From: Propionibacteriaceae bacterium | GTDB taxonomy: Bacteria; Actinomycetota; Actinomycetes; Propionibacteriales; Propionibacteriaceae | DNA: 15,067 bases | NCBI GenBank assembly: GCA_031282235.1 | Contig: JAITED010000033.1 | Location: 1-15,067, forward strand | Reading direction: 5' to 3' | Part shown: in pieces, positions 1 through 6,713 of the stretch | Numbering within the stretch: position 1 is the first letter of the stretch | How the letters are laid out: each line of letters begins with the position of its first letter | Made by a program: the position numbers and the translations under genes | The notes under the pieces: generated by a model | What the model saw: only the letters and a program-made list of their open reading frames with translations | Told to the model about the DNA's origin: nothing | The model's database searches: none

Positions 1-682
1 CACTGGCCGCGCCCGGCAGGGTTCCCGGCGCGCCCCGCAGTGGGTGGGCGGTGGCATTGTCCACGGCCCGCAACCGCGCAGCTACGCTCAAAAGACTCCG
101 AAGCGTATGATCGCCGCCGCCTTGAATGGGGCGCTCTCCGACCGCGCCCGCGAGGGTTTGGTGTTCGTGCTAGACCAACTGGTCAAGGGCGACACCCCCT
201 CCACCAAGCAGGCACAGCAGGCGCTAGCGGTCGTCGGAACGTATCCCAACTATCTGGTGGTGCTGGATCGCGACGATTACGTGGGTTGGCTCTCGGTGCG
301 CAACCTGCCGGAAGCACACGTCATCGCGGTGGACCAACTCAACGCTTACGACGTGGTCACCGCAGAGGCGATTATCTTCACCAAGACGGCGTTAGAGATT
401 TTCATCGCCGGGCCGACTAGCGGTGATGGGGTTACGGTAATCTTCACCGAATCCGAGCTCTCCGAGATTCTTGACGAGATTGCGGAAGAGCTTACGGATA
501 CGGACGATACGGACGACAGTGAAGTTCCAGTTGAGGTGGAAGTGGTAGCCGAAGCGCCAGAAGCCGAAGCCGAACCGGAACCGGCCGCTCCCAAGAAACC
601 CGCAGCCCGCAAGCCCCGTACTCCTAAAACGGAGACCGAGTCCGCTCCGGCTGACGAGACCGATAAGGAGGAGGCCAAGTGA
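1..682 (+). CDS. rplD: 50S ribosomal protein L4 (3' part; start lies outside the window)
   Basis: L4 binds 23S rRNA early in large-subunit assembly and lines the exit tunnel; in several bacteria it also represses its own operon. The reading frame is open from base 2 and enters in mid-gene with the conserved stretch GRARQGSRRAPQWVGGG, followed by HGPQPRSYAQKTPKR, which is diagnostic of L4. The ATG/GTG codons near base 44 are internal, so the true start is upstream of the window. The conserved core ends near base 420 (FTKTALEIFIAGP). A tail of about 86 residues follows: first acidic (TDTDDTDDSE), then Glu/Ala/Pro-rich, then Lys/Pro-rich, ending DETDKEEAK. Actinobacterial L4 proteins usually end soon after the core, so this tail is long. 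The TGA stop overlaps the GTG start of rplW by 4 nt. Confidence 0.97.
   Translation, partial: TGRARQGSRRAPQWVGGGIVHGPQPRSYAQKTPKRMIAAALNGALSDRAREGLVFVLDQLVKGDTPSTKQAQQALAVVGTYPNYLVVLDRDDYVGWLSVRNLPEAHVIAVDQLNAYDVVTAEAIIFTKTALEIFIAGPTSGDGVTVIFTESELSEILDEIAEELTDTDDTDDSEVPVEVEVVAEAPEAEAEPEPAAPKKPAARKPRTPKTETESAPADETDKEEAK
665..671 (+). promoter_or_regulatory. Shine-Dalgarno for rplW
   Basis: AAGGAGG lies inside the last codons of rplD, 7 nt before a GTG start. It settles GTG at 679 as the rplW start, since no ATG is available nearby in that frame. Confidence 0.75.
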
Positions 683-987
683 GCGCCATCCGTATCCCCG
701 ACCCGCGCGACATTCTGCTCGCGCCAGTCGCATCCGAAAAGAGCTACTCGTTGATTGACGATGGCAAATACACTTTCATCGTGGCCAAGCAGGCCAATAA
801 GACCGAGATAAAAATCGCTGTCGAAAAGGTTTTCGGCGTGACGGTGCTCTCAGTCAACACTTTGAACCGGACGGGCAAGACTCGTCGCACCCGCTACGGA
901 GTCGGCAAACGCCCAGACCGTAAACGGGCGATTGTCAGCATCGCTCCCGGTCAAAAAATCGACATCTTTACCGCACCGGTGGCCTGA
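679..987 (+). CDS. rplW: 50S ribosomal protein L23
   Basis: L23 binds domain III of 23S rRNA beside the tunnel exit, where trigger factor and SRP dock. The 102-residue protein has the usual family length. PRDILLAPVASEKS near the N-terminus is the L23 signature, followed by YTFIVAKQANKTEIKIAVEK and the basic loop NRTGKTRRTRYGVGKRPDRK. It starts with GTG, and the start overlaps the rplD stop (GTGA), which indicates translational coupling. A strong Shine-Dalgarno sits in the rplD end. It is followed 25 nt later by rplB. Confidence 0.97.
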   Translation: MSAIRIPDPRDILLAPVASEKSYSLIDDGKYTFIVAKQANKTEIKIAVEKVFGVTVLSVNTLNRTGKTRRTRYGVGKRPDRKRAIVSIAPGQKIDIFTAPVA

Positions 988-1012
988 GAACTAGGGGAGG
1001 CGAGTTAAAACA

Positions 1013-1849
1013 ATGGCAATTCGTAAATACAAGCCGACCACTCCAGGTCGTCGCGGCTCCTCGGTGTCCGACTTCGCGGAAGTGACGCGCAGCACTCCGG
1101 AGAAATCCCTAGTGGTGCCGAAGCCCAAGACCGGCGGTCGCAACAACCAAGGTCGCATCACCACCCGGCACATCGGTGGGGGTCACAAGCAGGCGTATCG
1201 TCTGATTGACTTCAAACGGTGGGACAAGGACGGGGTGCCCGCCAAGGTCGCTGAGATTGAATACGACCCGAACCGCACCGCGCGTATCGCCCTGCTGCAC
1301 TATGCAGATGGCGAGAAGCGCTACATCATCTGCCCGCTGGGTCTCATCCAAGGGGCGCAGGTGGTCTCAGGTGAGAGTGCCGACATCAAACCGGGCAACA
1401 ACCTGCCGTTGCGCAACATCCCAGTGGGCACCACGGTGCATGCGGTGGAGTTGCGCCCCGGAGGTGGCGCCAAAATGGGGCGTTCCGCTGGAACTGCTAT
1501 CCAGTTGGTCGCACGCGAGGGTCGCTACGCCACGCTGCGGATGCCCTCCGGTGAGATGCGTTTGGTGGATGTCCGCTGCCGCGCCACCATCGGCTCGGTG
1601 GGCAACGCCGAACAGTCGAATATCAACTGGGGTAAAGCCGGCCGGATGCGTTGGAAAGGGGTACGCCCCACCGTGCGCGGTGTGGTGATGAACCCAGTGG
1701 ACCATCCGCACGGCGGTGGTGAGGGTCGTACCTCCGGTGGTCGGCATCCGGTGAGCCCATGGGGCAAGCCGGAGGGTCGTACCCGCAGTAAGAAGAAAGC
1801 CAGCAGCAAGATGATTATCCGTCGCCGCAAGAGCGGTAAGAAGCGCTGA
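1013..1849 (+). CDS. rplB: 50S ribosomal protein L2
   Basis: L2 is a core large-subunit protein needed for subunit joining and peptidyl-transferase function. The 278-residue chain is full length. It opens with AIRKYKPTTPGRR and carries the conserved stretch DHPHGGGEGR at residues 230-239, which contains the near-invariant His of the family, then RHPVSPWGKP and a basic C-terminus (MIIRRRKSGKKR). A GGGGAGG Shine-Dalgarno at 994-1000 precedes the ATG by 12 nt. The sequence is ordinary for the family. Confidence 0.98.
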   Translation: MAIRKYKPTTPGRRGSSVSDFAEVTRSTPEKSLVVPKPKTGGRNNQGRITTRHIGGGHKQAYRLIDFKRWDKDGVPAKVAEIEYDPNRTARIALLHYADGEKRYIICPLGLIQGAQVVSGESADIKPGNNLPLRNIPVGTTVHAVELRPGGGAKMGRSAGTAIQLVAREGRYATLRMPSGEMRLVDVRCRATIGSVGNAEQSNINWGKAGRMRWKGVRPTVRGVVMNPVDHPHGGGEGRTSGGRHPVSPWGKPEGRTRSKKKASSKMIIRRRKSGKKR

Positions 1850-1869
1850 TAAGGGGAAGTGACTAAACG

Positions 1870-2151
1870 ATGCCACGCAGCCTGAAAAAGGGGCCTTTTG
1901 TTGATGGCCATCTCGCCAAGAAGGTGGTTGTTCAAAACGAGGCCGGGACACACAACGTCATTAAGACTTGGTCTCGCCGCTCTATGGTGGTGCCCGATAT
2001 GCTCGGTCACACCATCGCGGTACACGATGGTCGCAAGCATGTGCCGGTGTTCATCACCGAGTCCATGATTGGGCACAAGCTCGGTGAGTTCGCTCCGACG
2101 CGCACCTACCGAGGCCACGTAAAAGACGACAAGAAGTCACGTAGGCGCTGA
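1870..2151 (+). CDS. rpsS: 30S ribosomal protein S19
   Basis: S19 sits in the head of the small subunit and forms a pair with S13 near the A-site tRNA and the inter-subunit bridge. The 93-residue protein matches the family: MPRSLKKGPFVDGHL at the start, VIKTWSRRSMVVPDMLGHTI in the middle, GHKLGEFAPTRTYRGH near the end and a basic tail KKSRRR. The wording is strongly actinobacterial. AAGGGGA at 1851-1857 serves as Shine-Dalgarno, and the gene starts 20 nt after rplB. Confidence 0.98.
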   Translation: MPRSLKKGPFVDGHLAKKVVVQNEAGTHNVIKTWSRRSMVVPDMLGHTIAVHDGRKHVPVFITESMIGHKLGEFAPTRTYRGHVKDDKKSRRR

Positions 2152-2171
2152 AAGGAACTGGGACTTACACA

Positions 2172-2738
2172 ATGAGTAACGAAGAACGCCCCTCTCGGCG
2201 CGCTAGCCTACTGGGAGACCGCCCCGGCTCTTACGCCATCGCGCGCCAAGTGCGTATCAGTGCACTCAAGGTGCGCCGGGTGGTGGATTTAGTACGGGGA
2301 ATGCCCGCCAAAGACGCTTTAGACGTGTTGCGGTTCGCCCCCCAAGGTGCCTCCGAGCCGGTGTATAAGCTGGTCGCCTCCGCGATAGCTAACGGCGAGA
2401 ACAACGACGGATTGAACGGCGACGACCTCTACATCTCCAAGATTTTTGTGGATGAGGGTGTGAGCTTGCGCCGCGTCAAGGCGCGCGCCAAAGGTCGCGG
2501 TGACCGGATGACCAAACGGGCATCGCACATCACCGTGGTGTTGGAGCCGAAAGCGGAGACTGTGAAGCCCAAAGCTGTCGCAGCACCCACTAGCGCTACT
2601 AGCACTAAGAAAGCCGCTGCCACTCCCGCTGCTAAGCCTGCGACTGCGGCTAAGGCTGCCAAGCCTGCTGCGGATGCTCCGGCCAAACAGCCAGCTGCGA
2701 AGAAACCCGCCACCAAAAAGAGCGAGAAGGGGGCCTAG
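2172..2738 (+). CDS. rplV: 50S ribosomal protein L22 with long basic C-terminal tail
   Basis: L22 contacts all 23S rRNA domains and its beta-hairpin lines the peptide tunnel, where macrolide-resistance changes occur. The core covers about residues 19-127: IARQVRISALKVRRVVDLVRG, then LRFAPQGASEPVYKLVASAI, then the tunnel hairpin region RRVKARAKGRGDRMTKR and SHITVVLE. A start of about 18 extra residues and a C-terminal tail of about 60 residues (128-188) built from Ala, Lys, Pro and Thr extend it to 188 residues, against about 110-130 for a plain L22. Ala/Lys-rich L22 tails are known in actinobacteria such as mycobacteria, so the tail is lineage-typical and not a fusion. Only 2 nt separate its stop from rpsC. 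Confidence 0.97.
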   Translation: MSNEERPSRRASLLGDRPGSYAIARQVRISALKVRRVVDLVRGMPAKDALDVLRFAPQGASEPVYKLVASAIANGENNDGLNGDDLYISKIFVDEGVSLRRVKARAKGRGDRMTKRASHITVVLEPKAETVKPKAVAAPTSATSTKKAAATPAAKPATAAKAAKPAADAPAKQPAAKKPATKKSEKGA

Positions 2739-2740
2739 AC

Positions 2741-3559
2741 ATGGGTCAGAAGATTAACCCCGTCGGCTTCCGCCTCGGCATCACCACCGACCATAAGTCG
2801 CGTTGGTATGCCGGTCGCGGCAAGTATGCCGAACTGGTGGGTGAGGACAACAAAATTCGTGAGTACCTCAACAAGGCGTTGGAACGCGCTGGTGTCAGCT
2901 CTGTAGAGATCGAACGCCGCTCCTCTCGGGTCACCATCTTCCTGCACGCTGCCCGCCCTGGTATCGTAATCGGGCGTAACGGTGCGGAAGCAGAGAAAGT
3001 GCGCGCCGAGTTGGAGAAGCTCACCGGCAAACAGGTGCAGTTGAACATCCTAGAGGTGAAGAACCCGGAGATTGACGCGCAGCTAGTGGCACAAGGGGTC
3101 GCTGAACAGTTGGGCGCCCGGGTGGCTTTCCGCCGCGCCATGCGTAAAGCGCAACAGACCGCGATGCGCGCTGGGGCGCAAGGGATTCGTATCCGCTGCT
3201 CTGGCCGTCTCGGCGGCGCTGAGATGAGCCGAGCCGAGGGTTACCGTGACGGTCGGGTGCCGCTGCATACGCTGCGTGCCGACATCGACTACGGTTTCCA
3301 TGAGGCCAAGACCACGTTCGGTCGTATCGGCGTCAAAGTGTGGATTTATAAAGGCGACGTGGTTGGTACTCGTGCCGAACGCGCCACCCAGAAAGCGATT
3401 CGGGATGCAGCCGGGGCTGGCCGGGGGCCAGCTCGCAACACCCGGCGTCCGGCGGGGGAGCGTAGCGCCACTGGGCGCAGCGGCGCCCGCGGCGATCGTC
3501 GCCCCACCGAGGCTGCCACTGCTGCCCCCGAAGCCCAGGCAGAGAGCGTAGGTGAGTGA
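2741..3559 (+). CDS. rpsC: 30S ribosomal protein S3
   Basis: S3 forms part of the mRNA entry tunnel in the 30S head. It opens MGQKINPVGFRLGIT, the hallmark of the family, and has a type II KH domain with the GRNG loop at residues 78-81, followed by the C-terminal domain (CSGRLGGAEMSRAEGYRDGRVPLHTLRADIDYG). The last 45 residues or so, rich in Arg, Gly, Ala and Glu, form a disordered tail often seen in actinobacterial S3. Total length is 272. The ATG follows the rplV stop by 2 nt, with GAGAAGGGGG (2724-2733) in the rplV end as Shine-Dalgarno. Confidence 0.98.
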   Translation: MGQKINPVGFRLGITTDHKSRWYAGRGKYAELVGEDNKIREYLNKALERAGVSSVEIERRSSRVTIFLHAARPGIVIGRNGAEAEKVRAELEKLTGKQVQLNILEVKNPEIDAQLVAQGVAEQLGARVAFRRAMRKAQQTAMRAGAQGIRIRCSGRLGGAEMSRAEGYRDGRVPLHTLRADIDYGFHEAKTTFGRIGVKVWIYKGDVVGTRAERATQKAIRDAAGAGRGPARNTRRPAGERSATGRSGARGDRRPTEAATAAPEAQAESVGE

Positions 3560-3562
3560 GTA

Positions 3563-3982
3563 ATGCTAATTCCACGTAGAATCAAGCACCGCAAGCAGCA
3601 TCATCCGTCGCGTGACGGTGCCGCTAAAGGTGGTACGAAGCTCGCTTTCGGCGAGTACGGCATTCAGGCGCTGGAGTCGTCCTATCTGACGAACCGGCAG
3701 ATTGAGGCCGCTCGTATCGCCATGACCCGGCACATCCGCCGTGGTGGCAAGGTCTGGATTAACGTATATCCAGATCGTCCGCTGACCAAGAAACCCGCCG
3801 AGACCCGGATGGGTTCCGGCAAGGGCACTACCGAATGGTGGGTGGCGAACATCAAGCCGGGTCGGGTGCTCTTTGAGCTGTCCGGGGTGGCTGAAGATGT
3901 CGCCCGCGAGGCCATGCGGCTGGCAATCCACAAATTGCCGTTCAAAGCACGCTTTATCAAGCGCGAGGCAGGTGAAATCTGA
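3563..3982 (+). CDS. rplP: 50S ribosomal protein L16
   Basis: L16 organises the A-site side of the large subunit and contacts aminoacyl-tRNA. The 139-residue protein is full length with MLIPRRIKHRKQHHPSR at the N-terminus, RQIEAARIAMTRHI, GGKVWINVYPDRP and the conserved KPAETRMGSGKG segment at residues 77-88. The start ATG is 3 nt past the rpsC stop. Its TGA shares one base with the ATG of rpmC (TGATG), so translation is likely coupled. Confidence 0.98.
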   Translation: MLIPRRIKHRKQHHPSRDGAAKGGTKLAFGEYGIQALESSYLTNRQIEAARIAMTRHIRRGGKVWINVYPDRPLTKKPAETRMGSGKGTTEWWVANIKPGRVLFELSGVAEDVAREAMRLAIHKLPFKARFIKREAGEI

Positions 3983-4230
3983 TGGCGAAAGTGCAACCCG
4001 TTTCCGCGAACGAACTGCGCGGACTCTCCCGTAGGGAACTAAACGAACAGGTGGTGCAGCTGAAGGCTGAACTGTTCGGACTACGCTTTCAATCGGCCAC
4101 CGGGCAGTTGGAGTCCAGCGCCCGGCTGCGTGAGGTGCGTAAAGACATCGCCCGTATCTACACCGTGTTACAAGAGCGGAACCTCGGTATCGTGGTTGAC
4201 CCCGAGGCAGGAAAGGCTAAGAAGAAATGA
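3982..4230 (+). CDS. rpmC: 50S ribosomal protein L29
   Basis: L29 is a small helical hairpin protein near the tunnel exit that contacts L23 and helps form the SRP and trigger-factor docking area. Here it has 82 residues. The two-helix body is clear: ELRGLSRRELNEQVVQLKAELFGLRFQSATGQLESSARLREVRKDIARI, interrupted by the usual turn, then VLQERNLGI and a short Lys-rich end. It overlaps the rplP stop by 1 nt and the rpsQ start by 4 nt. Confidence 0.96.
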   Translation: MAKVQPVSANELRGLSRRELNEQVVQLKAELFGLRFQSATGQLESSARLREVRKDIARIYTVLQERNLGIVVDPEAGKAKKK

Positions 4231-4493
4231 GCGAAACTGAAGCTCGCGCCGGGCGCAAGGTACGCGAAGGCATCGTGGTGTCCGACAAGATGGAGAAAAC
4301 GGTTGTGGTGCTGGTCGAGGATCGCGTGAAGCACCCGCTGTACGGCAAGGTGCTAACCAAGTCGAAGCGTTACGCCGTTCACAATGAAGCCAATGAGGCT
4401 GGTGTGGGCGATCGCGTGCGCATCATGGAGACCCGCCCGCTCTCGGCTACTAAACGCTGGCGCGTGATAGAGATTGTCGAAAAGGCCAAGTGA
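4227..4493 (+). CDS. rpsQ: 30S ribosomal protein S17
   Basis: S17 is an OB-fold protein that binds the 5' domain of 16S rRNA early in assembly. The 88-residue sequence shows the family pattern: REGIVVSDKMEKTVVVLVE, then HPLYGKVLTKSKRYAVHNE and GDRVRIMETRPLSATKRWRV. The ATG overlaps the rpmC stop (ATGA). It closes the classical S10 operon; the next gene starts only 22 nt further, so no separate spc promoter region is visible. Confidence 0.98.
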   Translation: MSETEARAGRKVREGIVVSDKMEKTVVVLVEDRVKHPLYGKVLTKSKRYAVHNEANEAGVGDRVRIMETRPLSATKRWRVIEIVEKAK

Positions 4494-4515
4494 GTCACAA
4501 GGGGAGTATTAGACC

Positions 4516-4884
4516 ATGATTCAACAAGAGACGCGGCTAAAAGTCGCCGACAACACCGGTGCGAAAGAACTGCTTTGCATCCGGGTGCTCGGTGGCTCCA
4601 AGCGCCGCTATGCCGGCCTCGGTGACACCATCGTGTGCGCGGTCAAAGATGCCATCCCCGGCGGCAACGTCAAGAAAGGCGATGTCGTCAAGGCGGTGGT
4701 GGTGCGCACCACTAAAGAGCATCGTCGGGTGGACGGCTCGTACATCAAGTTCGACGACAACGCAGCCGTCATAGTCAAGCCAGACGGCGAGCCGCGCGGT
4801 ACTCGTATCTTCGGGCCGGTGGCTCGGGAGTTGCGTGAGAAGCGTTATATGCGTATCGTCTCGTTGGCTCCGGAGGTGATTTAG
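4516..4884 (+). CDS. rplN: 50S ribosomal protein L14
   Basis: L14 forms inter-subunit bridges and contacts L19. The 122-residue protein has the standard length and sequence: MIQQETRLKVADNTGAKEL at the start, IPGGNVKKGDVVKAVVVRT in the middle and PRGTRIFGPVARELR at residues 93-107. GGGGAG at 4501-4506 is its Shine-Dalgarno. In many bacteria this is the first gene of the spc operon; here it simply follows rpsQ. Confidence 0.98.
   Translation: MIQQETRLKVADNTGAKELLCIRVLGGSKRRYAGLGDTIVCAVKDAIPGGNVKKGDVVKAVVVRTTKEHRRVDGSYIKFDDNAAVIVKPDGEPRGTRIFGPVARELREKRYMRIVSLAPEVI
4872..4880 (+). promoter_or_regulatory. Very strong Shine-Dalgarno for rplX
   Basis: GGAGGTGAT matches the full 9-nt complement of the usual 16S rRNA 3' end. 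It lies in the last codons of rplN, 7 nt before the rplX ATG. It is the best ribosome-binding site seen in the window. Confidence 0.8.
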
Positions 4885-4887
4885 GAC

Positions 4888-5265
4888 ATGCCGAAACTTA
4901 ACGTGAAAAAAGGTGACCGCGTAAAGGTCATCGCAGGCGACGACCGTGGGGTCATCGGCGAGGTGATTGCGGTGTACCCAGAGACTGGTCGGGTGAAAGT
5001 GCAGGGCGTGAACATCGTACGCAAGCACGTAGCCGACCGCTACGACCCGCGCACTGGGCAGCAGACCAAAGGTGGCATGGTGAGCGTTGAAGCCGCAATC
5101 CAAGCCTCCAACGTGCAGCTGGTGGTGAAAAAGGGCGGCAAAGACGTGGTGACGCGGCTGGGTTCCACCCGTAAAAAGGTCACCAAGCAGTTGGCAGACG
5201 GCACCAAGGTAGCGACAACCCGCGGGCAGCGGGTGGCCGTAAAGACCGGTGAGGAGATTCTATGA
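4888..5265 (+). CDS. rplX: 50S ribosomal protein L24
   Basis: L24 is an assembly initiator of the large subunit, located at the tunnel rim. The KOW motif is at the N-terminus (NVKKGDRVKVIAGDDRGVIGEV, about residues 5-26), followed by VKVQGVNIVRKHV and GGMVSVEAAIQASNVQLV. At 125 residues it is slightly longer than the usual 100-105. The added part is the C-terminal segment around GSTRKKVTKQLADGTKVA. It starts 3 nt after rplN, and its stop overlaps the rplE start by 4 nt (ATGA). Confidence 0.97.
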   Translation: MPKLNVKKGDRVKVIAGDDRGVIGEVIAVYPETGRVKVQGVNIVRKHVADRYDPRTGQQTKGGMVSVEAAIQASNVQLVVKKGGKDVVTRLGSTRKKVTKQLADGTKVATTRGQRVAVKTGEEIL

Positions 5266-5996
5266 GCGCCAAAACGCAGAAGCCTGCCAGTAAGCCCCAG
5301 GCGAATAAAGCCCAGCCTGTAGTGAGCAAACCCAAAAAGAGTGATGCTCCGGCGGCGAAGTCGAAGGATGGAGCGGTCGCTCGCGCCTCCGCTGCGCAGA
5401 CCCCGCGGCTGAAAAGCGTCTATAAGGAGACGATTGTTCCCGCGTTGCAGGAGCAGTTTAAGTATCCGAACCCGATGCGTATCCCCGGTCTGGTCAAGAT
5501 TGTGGTGAACATGGGCGTGGGTGAAGCAGCGCGGGATTCCAAGATTCTCGACGGTGCAGTACGCGACCTCACCGCTATCACTGGGCAGAAGCCGGCAACG
5601 ACGAAAGCTCGCAAATCTATCGCCCAGTTCAAGCTGCGCGAGGGTCAGGTTATCGGCACCCACGTCACCCTGCGGGGAGACCGCATGTGGGAGTTCGCAG
5701 ACCGGCTGCTCTCGTTGGCGTTGCCACGAATCCGTGACTTCCGGGGCTTGAACGGCAACCAGTTTGATGGGAACGGCAACTACACGTTCGGGCTCACCGA
5801 ACAGGTGATGTTCCACGAGATTGACCAAGACAAAATTGACCGCACCCGCGGCATGGATGTCACATTCGTCACCTCCGCTACTACTGATGCTGAGGGACGC
5901 GCCCTGTTGAAACTGCTCGGATTCCCGTTCAAGGCCGTAGATGATGTCAAGGCCGCGAAACGCAAGCGCCATACGGTCGGAAAGAAAAGGAAGTAA
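5262..5996 (+). CDS. rplE: 50S ribosomal protein L5 with N-terminal extension
   Basis: L5 binds 5S rRNA and sits in the central protuberance, contacting P-site tRNA and S13. The core begins near residue 48 (PRLKSVYKETIVPALQ) and contains PGLVKIVVNMGVGEAA, RGDRMWEFADRLLSLALPRIRDFRG and FHEIDQDKIDRTRGMDV. The core plus C-terminus is about the normal length of 180-190. Upstream sit about 46 Lys/Ala/Pro/Ser-rich residues that look disordered. The ATG at 5262 overlaps the rplX stop in the usual ATGA style, which favours it as the true start and makes the extension genuine. The extension is free of stops and in frame throughout. Confidence 0.96.
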   Translation: MSAKTQKPASKPQANKAQPVVSKPKKSDAPAAKSKDGAVARASAAQTPRLKSVYKETIVPALQEQFKYPNPMRIPGLVKIVVNMGVGEAARDSKILDGAVRDLTAITGQKPATTKARKSIAQFKLREGQVIGTHVTLRGDRMWEFADRLLSLALPRIRDFRGLNGNQFDGNGNYTFGLTEQVMFHEIDQDKIDRTRGMDVTFVTSATTDAEGRALLKLLGFPFKAVDDVKAAKRKRHTVGKKRK

Positions 5997-6007
5997 GGTA
6001 CGCCACG

Positions 6008-6193
6008 ATGGCTAAAACTGCACTCAAAGTCAAGCAGGCCAAGACCCCGAAGTTCGCTGTACAGGCGTACACCCGGTGCCAGCGCTGTGGCCGTCCCAAG
6101 TCGGTCTACCGCAAGTTCGGCCTGTGCCGAATCTGCCTGCGCGAACTGGCGCACGCTGGGGCACTGCCGGGCGTAATCAAATCGTCTTGGTGA
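6008..6193 (+). CDS. rpsN: 30S ribosomal protein S14, zinc-binding short type
   Basis: S14 assembles late in the 30S head. This 61-residue form is the short zinc type (often called S14 type Z), with four cysteines C24, C27, C40 and C43 in two CxxC pairs (CQRC and CRIC) and the C-terminal GVIKSSW shared by the family. Many actinobacteria keep this zinc form in the spc operon and carry a long zinc-free copy elsewhere for zinc shortage. It starts 11 nt after rplE and is followed by the largest gap of the ribosomal block. Confidence 0.98.
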   Translation: MAKTALKVKQAKTPKFAVQAYTRCQRCGRPKSVYRKFGLCRICLRELAHAGALPGVIKSSW

Positions 6194-6290
6194 ACGCCGC
6201 AAATAAAGAAAACTTAACTAACGAAACCACTATTCGCAGCAGGTCTGGGATAAACCAGAAACCGTTGCGGGAAAGAGACCAGTATCAGCC
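6194..6290 (+). promoter_or_regulatory. Leader-like gap before rpsH, with alternative small hairpins
   Basis: These 97 nt have no open frame of note. The first third (6199-6224) is A-rich against a GC-rich background. TCTGG at 6244-6248 can pair with CCAGA at 6255-6259 across the loop GATAAA. Part of the same strand, GGTCT at 6242-6246, can instead pair with AGACC at 6276-6280. No strong Shine-Dalgarno precedes rpsH; only weak purine runs GGGAAAGAG near 6269-6277 are present. This could be a site for translational control of rpsH, but it is inference from base pairing only. No convincing promoter was found. Confidence 0.3.
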
Positions 6291-6698
6291 ATGACCATGA
6301 CCGATCCGATAGCTGACATGCTGACGCGGTTGCGGAACGCCAATCAGGCGTACCACGACTCCGCGTCCATGCCACATTCGAAAATTAAAGTCGGAATCGC
6401 CAAGATTCTGAAAGCCGAGGGTTACATCGCCGATTTTCAGGTGAACGAGCCGGAGGCGGGTCAAGTGGGCAAAACCCTCACGATTACCCTCAAATACGGT
6501 GATGACCGCCGCCGCTCCATCGCTGGGGTACGGCGCATCTCTAAGCCGGGCCTGCGGGTGTATGCGAAAGCCACCAAGCTGCCGAAAGTGCTGGGCGGGA
6601 TGGGCATCGCCATCATCTCCACCAGCAGCGGGCTGCTCACCGACAAAAAGGCACACGAGTTGGCAGTAGGCGGCGAAGTGCTGGCCTACGTCTGGTGA
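6291..6698 (+). CDS. rpsH: 30S ribosomal protein S8
   Basis: S8 binds the central domain of 16S rRNA and, in E. coli, represses the spc operon by binding its mRNA near the L5 gene. The 135-residue protein begins MTMTDPIADMLTRLRNANQAY, the wording usual for actinobacterial S8; the second ATG at 6297 is the only alternative start. It has GVRRISKPGLRVYAKATKLPKVLGGMGIAIIST and ends GGEVLAYVW, both diagnostic. It follows a 97-nt gap after rpsN, with a weak ribosome-binding site, unlike its tightly spaced neighbours. Confidence 0.98.
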   Translation: MTMTDPIADMLTRLRNANQAYHDSASMPHSKIKVGIAKILKAEGYIADFQVNEPEAGQVGKTLTITLKYGDDRRRSIAGVRRISKPGLRVYAKATKLPKVLGGMGIAIISTSSGLLTDKKAHELAVGGEVLAYVW

Positions 6699-6713
6699 GA
6701 GAGGGTAGCTGAT

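Noticed and set aside
44..682. Possible internal start of L4 at 44 (GTG)
   Set aside because: Conserved L4 residues continue upstream of it to the window edge, so the gene is cut by the window and does not start there.
991..5972. Long open frames on the minus strand, for example 5040-5972 and 4537-5103
   Set aside because: They lie fully opposite well-recognised ribosomal genes, have no recognisable protein features and are expected in GC-rich coding DNA.
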